This document shows, piece by piece, positions 26,101 through 38,100 of a DNA stretch of 64,000 nucleotides (position 1 is the stretch's first letter; every line of letters begins with the position of its first letter). The position numbers were made by a program, and so were the translations under genes. Under the pieces are notes generated by a model. That model was not told the DNA's origin and ran no database searches. It saw only the letters and a program-made list of their open reading frames with translations. The DNA is from Telopea speciosissima. Taxonomy: Eukaryota > Streptophyta > Magnoliopsida > Proteales > Proteaceae. Location of the stretch: positions 11,544,413 to 11,608,412 of the forward strand of contig NC_057923.1 in the NCBI RefSeq assembly GCF_018873765.1. Reading direction: 5' to 3'.

Positions 26101-29100
26101 CCAACCCTCCATTAAATCTCAATGTGCCACCTCTCCTTGAACCATATCACCAACCCCTTGAGTTTCAAAACATGGGTGAGGAGGCCAGACTGAATGAGCT
26201 TGAGAAATACATAGACCTTCTCACAACAGGCCAAAATGCCATGGAGAAGCAACTCTCTCAACTGATAACCATGGTGCAAGAGGAGGAAACGGGTACATTA
26301 CCTAGTCCCTGAACCTAGTCTATGCTACTGCATTCTGTTCGAATGAACCGCCCCATCCCAGTTTAATGATATTGAAAGTCCACCACCCCAATTTGAGGTT
26401 AATGAGAGTCACTCCCAACAAGATGCTTTTCATGACAATTTATTTGTTGAGATTGAGTCTCCTAAAGATAATGTGAAGCGAGGTTTGATGAGCTACCTGG
26501 GGAAGTCCACCTTTTGCCTGAAATTTCTGATTTTAGTGAGCCTAGTGAATTTATTGATTTAGAATCAGATTTTCATGATAACATAGAAAGCTAGGAAATT
26601 CGATCTCCCCCTCTCTCTTTGGAAAACTTAGATAATTGTCATTTTGAGGATTTCATTGTCTCACATGTTGATTTGTCCAAACCTCCTAGGTTTGACGATT
26701 TTATTGAGGAGGACAATGTTAGTCATAATGCCTTTCAAGCATATTTCCATGATCCTTATTTGGCAAACCAAGTTATGCAAATAGCCGATAGTTATATTGC
26801 TAGGATTGATTTGAGTAAACCTCCAATTTTTTATGATTATTTAGATGAGGTTATTCATAATCCTTTTTATGCTTATTGTGATCCGTTCTTGGTTGATTTT
26901 TCAAAGAATGACAGGTATTCTACATTGCAAATGGAAGAGAAGGGAAGGATTTATGGCCGAGTTTTAGTGCCTTCATTTTCCACTGTCCCCATGAGGACAG
27001 TTTTTCTATTGGATATTTCTCGGTTGTGCTTAACTTTTATATTATTTCTCGCTTTACTAAAATTCATGGTCAAGTGTTTTCGGTCCAAGCTATTTCTCCA
27101 TTTATTGGCCATGGATTGAGATTTTTGTTGCTGCTCCTAGCACTTTTTGTAGAGCTCATCATTCTTCATGACCCTCTTTTTTGATTATATCTGGTAAGCC
27201 CCTTCATCTCCTCCCTTGTCCTTATTTTTTTCTTTTATGCATGCATTGAGGATACTGCATGAATTAAGTGTGGGGGGGATGTTGGGCTTAATTGGTGAAT
27301 TTTGATTGTGACAATAGTTTGGTTTTGTGCATATGTCTCTTTGATTGCAAAGCGAGAGAAAGAGGAAATTAGGTGTTCTAGCATGCGAAATAATAAAAAA
27401 TCCCTTTTCAAGGACGGTAATTGGTTTGTATTCGGTGAGAGGGATTGAATTGAAAAATATGAGCGTTATTTCATTTGATGGCTAGATTCCTCTATGTGTT
27501 TTATGGACCCTTTGATCTTTTGGCTAGTAGTTGAGACCAATTTGTTTGTGGCAAGGCAAGGCATGAAAGTGGAAGTGAATGAAAAAAAGAAAAAGAAAAA
27601 AAACAAGGAATAGAAAAGAAAATGGAATTCCTTGGGACTAGACAGCACTGTGCCTCATGAAGCGGGTGACTTGATCGAAATTCCTTGGAAGGAAACTCAA
27701 AAAAAAAAAAACTCTTGCATCAATGTCTCAATGTCTTATGGATATATGCAAAAGCGAAACTACCAAGTATTTGGGTGTCGTGTATGCTCCACCATGTCAT
27801 TCGGAGAATAGTAGTGGAGTAGAAATAGAGTTTGTGGTTGAGAAAGAAAAAAACTTTTGCCTTAATGCCAAAAAAAAAAGTATGGTCAACAATACTCAAT
27901 GCCTAAGTCTTTGGTTCCATCGATGCTATGGGGGTTTACTTGAAGGTGAGTAGTGTTCGGAAAATATGAGGAGATCCCTTGAACTTGATGCATGCTTGTT
28001 ACTTGAATTGATGTGGGGTGATAAAATTCAAGTGTGGGGGAACCTTTGGCTCTTTGATCTTTAGTTGAACACTTTTTGGGATTATGTGCGCTGTCCTACT
28101 TATGCCATGATTAAAATTTGCAGCATTCATTTACAATTGAATTTTGGGTGTATATTCACTGCAAACACCCATGAGACAAAACTCATCCACTAGGGGTAAC
28201 CTAGGGGTTTAAAGGCTTGTTGCACATGCTAAGTGCAACTGTGATTCCTACGAAAGTGAGTTAGGATTTTTGCATTCTAGGTTAGTTTTTCTTTTGTTTA
28301 CTTGAGGACAAGTAACGTTCAAGTGTGGGGGAATCTGATGAGCACATTTATGTGTGAAATCTTAGGGCATAAAACATATATTTTACCACATTGGATAGAG
28401 TTACTCGGTGCTTTCTTGTGCTTTTCAGGTTTTAGGTGAATTCTTGTGAAAATGGAGGAGATGATGCTAAGGAAATGTTTTTAAGCTGTTTAGAGGTGTT
28501 AATGGCTTAGATGCGTAGCCCATCGAATCAGCTTCGCAATGGTTCAAACGGCACTTGATTCCGAGTTGAAATGAAGAAGTTACGGTCGTTTCCATAACGA
28601 AGTGCGAAAATGGTCTGTAGGGGTTTATTTGTAATTATTGACAGTCGGATAGGGACAAAATGAAGCAAAAGTTCAGATGCCAGGGGTCTTAACGTAATAA
28701 CCAGAAGTCACATTTCTTGTACCCGAAAGATTCCATTTGGAGGGCTCTGGACAGTCCAACTTCAACTTGAGATATCTTGGCTCCCGAACTCCAAATTGGA
28801 CGAAATTTGGGTTTATTTTGGGTGATTTTTCGCAAGGAACACAATGGTGAGGCCTATATAAGCACCCCATGCTCCACGTTTTCTGAAGGACAGAATGGGT
28901 ATTTTATTTATTCTTGAAGGAATCCTAGTCATCACCCTTACTCTCTCTCTCCTCCAACTTCTCAAGGGCACTTCTAGAATTCTACTTGGGATAGATTTAT
29001 TTTGAAAGATATTCTCTCACCTATGGAAAGTTGAAAAATCAAAGATGCTTTGATTTTATTGCTTGGAGAAGATATCTACAAAGAAAAGGAAGCACTTGTT

Positions 29101-32100
29101 AGAATTGGAAGTTTATTTTTCTAGAAATACAAGGTCTATGTAAACAATCTTCTCTTCTTCTTCTTTCTATTTTTTTCTTTTTTCTTAGGATTCAAGGCAT
29201 TGTAAAAGAGGAAGGAGAAGAGAATATTCTCTTTTCTTAGGGAATATTTCTCCTACACTTCCCTCTTCTCTCTTCTCCTCTCTTCCCCTTATAAATACCC
29301 CTTGCCCTCTGGGTTGTAAGGAGTTAGTTTTAGTTCAGTTTTTAGTTAGTTTCTAGTTCAATTTTAATTCAATTTTTTAGTGTAATTTTTATTTCATTCA
29401 CTTAGTGAAATTTTCTCTTCTTTTCCTATTTTTGGCTTAAGTTCTTAGTTTTGATTTCATAAGTCTAGTTTAATGATTGTAATAGTTTTAGTTTAAAGCT
29501 TCCTAGTCTAAGTTCCTATGTTGATGACAAGACATGGAGATTTAGAAGAAGAAGCCATGGTGAGTTTATTTAAGTATTCAAGCACATCAAGGTATCTCAT
29601 TCTCTAAACCCTTAATCTCATTCTCCCTTTCCTCTATCTCTCTCTATCTTCTTCTTCTTCTCCCTCTATTTCTTTTATTTTTTTTATATGGTTGTGGTAT
29701 GTGGATGCACTTTTATTCCCTTATTTCTTTTTATGTGATTATGAAGTGTGGCTGCGCTTTTGTTATTCCTTTCAATTCGCTTTAGTTTGATAGGTTAGAT
29801 GCTCAAGTGTTAGGACGCCAATTTAATCCCTTAATTTTGTTAGATGCTTATGAGTTAGGATGCATTAATTTTCATTAGTTTAATTAGTTTAATTTAACAC
29901 TTTAATTTGGTTCACTTTGCATTACTTTTAAGTTAATTAAATAGAGTGGCGTATATCTCCTCGTGTTCGACCCGTAGCTACGATTAACCCGTACGCTTGC
30001 GGTATTATTTTAACTCAAACAGTAGTTGTCTCTGAATCACCCATAGTTCAGGTAGAAACCGATCCACAAATTTGAAGAAAAAAAAAAATCTTCAAAAAAC
30101 TGAATCAATTCTGAAGTATGGGTTTTGAAGTGGCAGCAATTGCAGCCGTCAGAATAGGCTGAAACTTGGATCGAATGCCCTGCAAGTGGTGGAGAATAAG
30201 CCTGCAAAAAATCAGAAAATTCTGATGATGCAATAAGAAACCCTAATAGGGCTGGTTACAGTATCGAGTGAAACCTTGGGTTTTGAAACTGTATGAGTTT
30301 CAGCCGTCAGAACAGGCTGAAACAAGGATCAAGTATCTCCCTTGTAGTGGAGAAGATTCCCTTAAAAAATTGGCCCCTTTGGATGAGCCAATAAAAAGCC
30401 CTAAATTTTTTAAAAAATTTAGGTATATCTGAATGTAAGTAATTGCAGGTTCGAATCAGAGGTGGATTGGATTCAGATCTGCAATCTGAAATAGGTAAGG
30501 AGTAGATCAGCAAGTGCAGGGATCAATCTCCAAAAAAAACAGAAATCCAGCTTGAATAATGTAGCAGCTTGATCTCGAAGGGTTGGAGGAAACCTGCGGC
30601 AGTTTCAGATCACACCAGTGTTTGTATAATCTTCAGCGAGGTGTCATTGAGCGCAGCAGCTAATTCTTCATTGAATCACCTCAACGATGCTGCCCTGAAT
30701 GAAATAGAGAGTCCGAGAGAGTTGGAGAAGAAAACAAGAAAAAATCGAGGGGGAGGCTGCTCTTCAGATCAGAGATGGCTTTGATACCATGTAAACAGCT
30801 TTGATATGAATGCTTGAATGATTAGAATCGATCACCCAAGCCCCTTTATTTATAATAACTTGAAGTAAATCTGATCAAAGTACAAATAGGAATAATAACA
30901 CCTCAGTCCTAGTCCTACTAGGAATTCCTAATACAACTAGGAATGCGAGAATAGGACTCGGCTGAGGGTAAAACAATAAAAATAAAATAAAAGAAAAAAA
31001 TCTAATCTGACTAGTACTACTCCTAACATGACTAGGACTAATCCTAATCAGCTAGGACTAGTAGGACTAATCCTAATCAAACTAGGACTGCTTACCCCAA
31101 TCGGGTAAGCAGCCTATTTCAACACTATGTAATATGCATTGTGAACACTTCACTGTATCTTGTGGTTTGTAGTAGAAAATTTTAGTTTTTAACTATTTCT
31201 TAAATAATTATTCGATATTATGTGTCTTCATCCATTATTGCATAATTTACTTGTTTTACTTGCCAATTATGTCTCATGTCATTCAAACAATGTGTAGAAT
31301 AGGGAATATTACATTAAGGGTTCAGCCTTTACTGACAACCAAGGGTGCAAATCCAAAACACCAAATTGGGTTTTTTTCTTCTTCCAATTTGAAGCTTTAA
31401 ATATGTTTATTAAGACTAAAACAAGCTCCCCTTAAAGTTTTGGAGCCAATTGTGGCTATTTGCCCACTGAAAACATAGTTCCGAGAAAAAAAAAAAAAAA
31501 AAGAAGTCTCGCCGAGATCTCGAGATTTCGAAAAATTCAACCTGGTCGAGATGGTTGTTTGAGATGAGTTTTCGAACCATGAAATTAACACTGTTCATTA
31601 GATTTCCCCCTCCAGGGGCAATTCAGTCATTTTACATTGACTGTTTATTGGCATACCGGAAAGCATGGGAAACTTCCCAAATCTATAGATACAAGGCCCC
31701 TACGCCTCAAAGGATGCTCATCATTGTCAGACAGCCTCCGGGGTGAGAAATTGAGGTGTCTACCAGGAGGGAGGCAGAATAGAAAGATGGAAGAAGGATA
31801 AGAGAATACGAAAGAGAAGAATTACAGTAGAAGAAAAGAAAGCTAAGAAGACTCACCTGATAAAGAAATCAGCAGACTCAAAACAGGGAGAATAGAAAAG
31901 GGGTAGGGAGAAATGTACGGTCAGCTCTTGGCAGCCACCCTAATCAAAATCTCATTCCGTTATTCATTCTAATCCCATCATAGTTTACATGCATATGAAT
32001 AAGAAAATATAACTCCTACAAAATAGAAACTACTCTCAAACAAGGAAACTGGTATTTCAATCAAACCCCATATGTTGCTAATTCCAAAATTAAACATAAT

Positions 32101-35100
32101 AAAATAAAGACTACAATATTATCCCCTACCAACTCCCTTTGGACTGAAAACCAGTTTTGAGACCGGTTCGTCTGGATCTAGGTGTCCAGATCAGGTCATG
32201 CTGGTCCAGCCATGATTTGACATTGCATCATTTTCTTGGGCCACTGGACCCATACCCTATCAAAACCAATCCTGAAGCAAACCAAGCTGTTGTAACCCAA
32301 ACAACACCAAAAAAACCAGACAGCATGACTGAACCTCACAATCCTTATTTGAGCGAAAAATACAAAAGCATTCTTGGAACCCATTTGTGAAATAATACAA
32401 AATGAACCAACATAGCAACATATGTGATCAGTATAGTTGAGTTGTTCACCATAAACGAGTCCACTTCACACGTGAATCCCTTTCTCAGGGGAGCTCCCAT
32501 GTGGGCCCACACCTTGCTTTTTGCTCCTTGTAACTACTATTATTTTTATCTGACCATTATCAAGCTAAAAAAGTATGTAGCTTACTAAGGGCAAACCTGA
32601 AACATATGGCTTTGGCAAAACTGAAATTTGGATTTAATACTCTAAATTCATTACAGTTTTGGAAAACTGCAATCTGAACTTGGACCCTTGGTTGTTGAAT
32701 TCAACTAATATTAAAGAAACAAGTTCTAGAAATAGATTTTTGTGATTAATTGCATTATTCTGCTCTGTATGTAGTGGGAGATGAGTTTCCAAGAAGTGCT
32801 TGGTTGGTAAGCCGAATGGGAAGGCTAACTGCAGGGGTTCAATACAAGCCACTGTGTGAGTTCCGTTCATACATCCTCACATTCAATGACTAGGGATGCT
32901 GCTCTTGAGAAATTTGCTTTCATCTAAATGGACATTGGGAGTATTCTCTCACTGCATTATTTTGGTTTACCCTTGATTGCACAATTGTTAGTGTTGTTTT
33001 GATTACTATTATCATATCATTTTTCTATTTAAGAAACCTGTATATTGAGGGAAGCTGGAGAACACTTCCAATCTGTTAATGTGTACATTCTTTGTGGTTG
33101 TGATTGTCCTGTTGTGAAGGATATTTCTATTACTTCGTGGGGATGTGGATTTTGTAAGGAATCATATATTTAACTTTCAGAGTAAAGGTTATGCTTATCT
33201 CTGGTGTTTGTCTGGGACTGTTAGCTACAACTATTTGTAAAACTGCCTGAATGTTCCTGAATACCTTCACAGATGCCCTTGATTGTGCTTTTCTTTGTAT
33301 GGTTTAACCTTCCCAGCCCTTATTAGATAGTAAACTTTTTAGTGGGATTCCAAATCCAAGGCAAAGAAGAAACTCCAAATCCTGCTAATACCCTATGATG
33401 CAGTACTGACTTAAGAAGCCAAAACTGTAGTACCAAAACAGAATATTTTCTCAGGGAAAAAATTTTTAGATTAGGGAGAAATCTCATATAGCAAAATCAG
33501 ATGATGGTCAGATTGGAACAAAATTCGAATTTTGTTCTCAAGGTAAGGAACCCTTGCTGAAAGTTTCAGGGTGATCCAACGGCTGGTTCTGAAAATATGG
33601 ATCAATCCTAGTGATACTAGGAGGGTTATTTCATTCAATTCAAAATTCAGATTATTGTTTTAACAGCAGAATTATAATAACAGACAAACATTGTTATTAT
33701 GAAATAAATCTCAGAACTAATAACCTAACAGCTATGAGAATGTTGTTTGAGGTGGCATGGCCATGTTCAAAGGAGGCCTTTGGATGCTCCAGTACAGAAG
33801 GGTGATTTGATACAGATTGAAGGAACTAAAAGAGCCAGAGGCAGAACTAAAATGACCTTTGGTGAAGTGGTGAAGAAAGCCATGCATAACTTAGGTCTTG
33901 TATCAAGTATGACCTCGTATAGAGCTGATTGGAGGGCAAGGATCCATGTAGCCGACTCCATTTAGTTGGGATAAGGCTGAGTTGTTGTTGATTCAGCAGT
34001 TAGATAGATATGAATTTAAATCTGAATACAAGGGCAGAATTGGAGGATACTAAATATCTTCAGATCAGCAGGTTTGTCAACAAGAAATTCTGGCCGATGC
34101 CAAGATGATGAACAGCTATGCACAAGTTGGGGATGATCCGATGGTCAGATTCCCTACCGTAATTCATGTAAAAAAACACTTGCGTATCAATTCCTGGACA
34201 GAACGTAAAGTTGCAGAAAATCAGAAGAAACTTATTTGATCAATGGAGAAGGAGAAGAATAAAGAAGAGACTAGGCACCCGGGGTTCTCACAGCAAGGTG
34301 TATGGAAGGATCAAACACCAACCGAGACCTTGATCAAACAACAAGGGAGAGCATACCACGATAGGCAGCAAAGACAAAGCTTTTCATTAATCAAAATTTG
34401 TGTACAATGCTGAACCCTTGACAAACTTATATAGAAGACTCAAAAACAGACTCAAGCACTAAAAAGGAAAGGCCTAACCTAATCCCTAACTATTAGGTAA
34501 CATATACTGACTAGGAAACTGAAATAATAATGGAAGCTGACTCAAACAGGGCTGGACTTATAGTAGCCTAATCTAGCCTAACTAAAACACTTAATGACAA
34601 TAAAATAAAAAAATAAAAAAATAAAAAAATAAAAAGAAATGAAGACACTTAACTAATCATGTGCACTAACATTACCCCACTTATAGGCTTATAGAACTAT
34701 AGAAGAGGCCCATTACAATAAAAAACTCAAAAATAACAATCCCAAGGCCCATAGAACACAACCATGGGCCAAGATAAAGTATTCGGAGACCCCATTGGTC
34801 CCATTGGACACCCCTAACTCATGAAAATCAGTATATTTTTCTTAAGTGCATCAATGTGCATTTCCATAGACGTGTATCAAGACTAAAGATTCTATGCATA
34901 AATTTATGTGGTGAACTGAATCATGCGAAAGGCAATATGGGAAGTTACATGCATCGAACGTTGTGGTGAAAAGACCAAAACATTGGACCCTTGGTTACGG
35001 GATTCAACTTTTTTTTTTTCTTTCTAATAAGTATATTTAGGTTGCATGGGTTGAGCACAGTGATGCAATCCACCCTTCCATGCAGAAATGGCATTTGATT

Positions 35101-38100
35101 TCAATTTTTTGTTCTTCCATTTAGCTCAAAATTATTGCTTATGGATTTAATTCTGTATAGCATTGTAGCATTGTTAGTATTGAAACTTGGGAAGATGACC
35201 AAATATTTTCATGTTGCTGTCCTTTGTGATGATTTCTTTATTAGTGAAAGACAAAGGTGGTGCAAACTTTAACAACTTAAAGAATTGGAGCTGTGCAATT
35301 GGCTATGGATTAGGGTCAACTAGTCCTTTGAGCCCATCTTTCAATTTTGGCCTTGAATTTGCTAGAAGTTCTCAGGTACATGCAAGTATTTTTCTGTCAC
35401 ATTTATCATTCCTATACTTTACTGATTTAAATCTGGTTATGTACTTGCGTTCCTGGCTATTGAAGGATTTGTAGCTGGTTTCTCCAAATTCCTTGTATAT
35501 CAATTATTAATAGTATCAAAGAAAGTAACATAATATGTAGATGCGACATTATATTCAAGTTTCTATTCCCTTAAACTGCAAAACACTTTAGAGGTTGAGG
35601 ACTTCTCTTGGTCAAATGCACCATCATAGTTGTCACACGGTATGTAGGCGATCCTAGGTGTTGTAGGGAAAAATTCAAGGCGACACCATGGCGTCAAACC
35701 TTGACAATTTTGTGCACCATTGAGCGCTTAGCTTTTTTGCCATTATAAATTTTTGAGTGGGAAATGGTCCTTTCCAATTTACCAATACGTTGTCGGTGCT
35801 TTACCATATATATGGATCCTGCTTCATAAGAGAGAATTTTTACAGTCTTAAATCTTTGATCAAGGATACATACCACAATTTATGGTGCAGCCATACAGGT
35901 GGAGAGTCCATGGACTATGTCCCACCAAGCGGTGGATCTAGGCATGGAATTATGGGCCTCCACTTTTTATCTATCAATTGATCCATGGTCTTTGTCAAGA
36001 CTAGTAAGACATGCTTTTTCACATGGAATGGGCAATTGTTGGATGGGCATTATCCATCGTTTAATTTCAAGTTTTTGATTTCGACCTTTTTCCTATCACT
36101 ACTACTCATATTTAGTACATGCATCCCTTGTTCTAGCTCTAAATTGGAAAGTATCATTTCGGACTCTACGTTTTTTTGCTCTAAGCCTATGACCCACTAG
36201 GTCTGTAGGTTTAAAAGAAGCTTTTTTATGTTTGCTCCATCTAGTTATATAATACCATTTTGTTACTTGCCACCGTCTTGCTTTTACATGAATAGTTTTA
36301 GTTGACAAAAGAACATTTTTATGCTTCCAATAATCATGTTGTACCCATATATTTTTGGTGTATTCACCAGAGTTCGAGATTTAGCTGACAAAAGAACATA
36401 TTTATGCTTCCAATAATCATGCTGTATTCATACATTTTTTCTGTGTCCACCAAAGTTTAAGATTTCGGTCCTAATTGAAACCGAAATGGCACTGAAATAT
36501 GGTCCAGTTCGGTGAAAAAACTGTATCATTGAAGACCCCTCAATTTGCATGCCATATCTTTTCAGCCAATGTTGAAACCAAAATAAGTCACCTAAATTTT
36601 GACATTTCAGCTGAACTTTCAAACCATGGTATTTTTTGATGTTTCCATTTTTCTTTTAAAGAATTTAAATGGGGTTGGGTTTAAGAGCTTGATGACAACC
36701 AAAAATTCCCAAATATCAATGATAATTTTCTTGGCATAATTTTGAAAATGTTGTTATGTTAGTGGTTGGTTTCTTTAATTAATATCAGCAATATTTAGGT
36801 TGGAGACTTCTAAAATTTCCAAAATTTTGTCATTGATTGGGGGAGATGCCAAAATAGAAATTTCGTCCCAAAATAAAAAAGCTGAAATGAAAAATATTTC
36901 TCAAGCTAATGAATTGTCCCTGAATTATTATTGTTGGTTATCTATAGATTGTAAAGCCAAAATGATTAAATCTTTTAAATGTCTGTATGTGTTTGTGTGT
37001 TTTATTTATTTTGTTTCCAGGGTTTATTTAACTTTATTACATGTTTGCTCGACGAACTACAATTCTCATGTGCAGTACGAAACCCAGATCGGCTCATAGG
37101 CACTCCGAAAGTGCCGACGAATCTGATGCAATTGTAGAACTAGCATTAAGGAAGTTCTTCGAACGAATTAAGGAATACAAGCTAAGGTTGAACCCTCAGA
37201 AGTGCGTGTTCGGAGCAACAACAGGGAAACTCCTAGGATTTCTTGTCAGTGAGAGAGGGATAGAAGTGGATCCCAACAAGATAAAGGCCATAACAGAAAT
37301 GCTAGCACCAAAAACAGAAAAGAAATCCAGGGTTTCTTAGGACGAATTCAGTCAATGGTTGCCGTAGGTCGGAAAGTCAGGGAATTGTGGAATCCCTTGC
37401 TGGTTCCTTCCTAATCCAAGTCCTGGAGAATATCCCATGTTGTTCATCATCTTCAGAATTGTCCCATTCCATGCGGATGGGTAGTCCTAATGGTCATTAG
37501 GATCATTGTTCCAAGTTCTATGGGGTTTGTTTGGGTCAGGGTTCGTCCAGAGTGGAACGTCCAGTGCCTGTACAGCACGAGAATTTTGGATTTACCCACC
37601 CGATCTGGTTCTGACCGGAACTGAACATATGTCGAAATACTTATCGATCGAAGGTCTTGACACTCAACTTCTTATCCACACGTCTTAGAAGAGATAAGGA
37701 CACTTTATAGAAAAGCCCTAACCCATAAAAGTACAAAAATTCCACCCAATAAGCCCAAACTACCCACCCGGTCTGGTTCGGACAAGAACTGAACATATGT
37801 CGAAATACGTATTGATTCGAAGGTACCAAGAATAAAAAAAATTCCATTGCATGTAAAGCTGGTTATATCTAAGTTGAATATTGAACTAATATATTTTATG
37901 ATGAAAAGCTTCCTGGTCTTCACAGACCATATGCACCTAGTTGTGCCATATGAAGGGCTATGTGGTGTTCTGATAGTAGGATATTTAGGAAATGGTTTGG
38001 GTTGGCCATGTGTCAGATTCCAACCTCAAATTCAATCATTTATCCTTCCATATATGCCCATGCACCCTCTCCTTAGTCCTGAAATTTTAAATGCTTTTTG

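Larger units (their letters stand above)
23434..30021 (+). mobile_element. Non-autonomous large-LTR retrotransposon (LARD-like), 6,588 bp
   Basis: LTRs at 23,434-25,119 and 28,336-30,021 are both 1,686 bp, with TG...CA ends and about eight base differences. The 5-bp target duplication GTAGT is at 23,429-23,433 and 30,022-30,026. The internal 3.2 kb has a tRNA-Asp-type primer site, a gag-like open frame and a purine tract, but no protease, RT or integrase. The large LTRs, short internal region and missing pol match LARD-type elements, probably of Ty3/gypsy origin given the primer site. It is inserted in the opposite direction into copia gag and in the same direction as the OM47-like gene. Confidence 0.93.
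16363..31124 (-). mobile_element. Ty1/copia LTR retrotransposon, broken by three nested insertions
   Basis: The 5' LTR is 30,790-31,124 and the 3' LTR 16,363-16,687 (transcription is on the minus strand). Both have TG...CA ends, and the 5-bp target duplication CTATG lies at 16,358-16,362 and 31,125-31,129. The primer-binding site TGGTATCAAAGC (30,778-30,789, minus) fits initiator tRNA-Met. A purine tract (TTGAGGAGGAG) precedes the 3' LTR. The order gag, protease, integrase, RT, RNase H is that of copia. Removing the three insertions and their target duplications leaves about 5.65 kb. It lies antisense in OM47 intron 6. Stops, frameshifts and altered catalytic residues show it is inactive. Confidence 0.95.

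Noticed and set aside
16363..31124. Considered as one very long novel retroelement of 14.8 kb
   Set aside because: The three inner target duplications show it is a normal-sized copia element with nested insertions.
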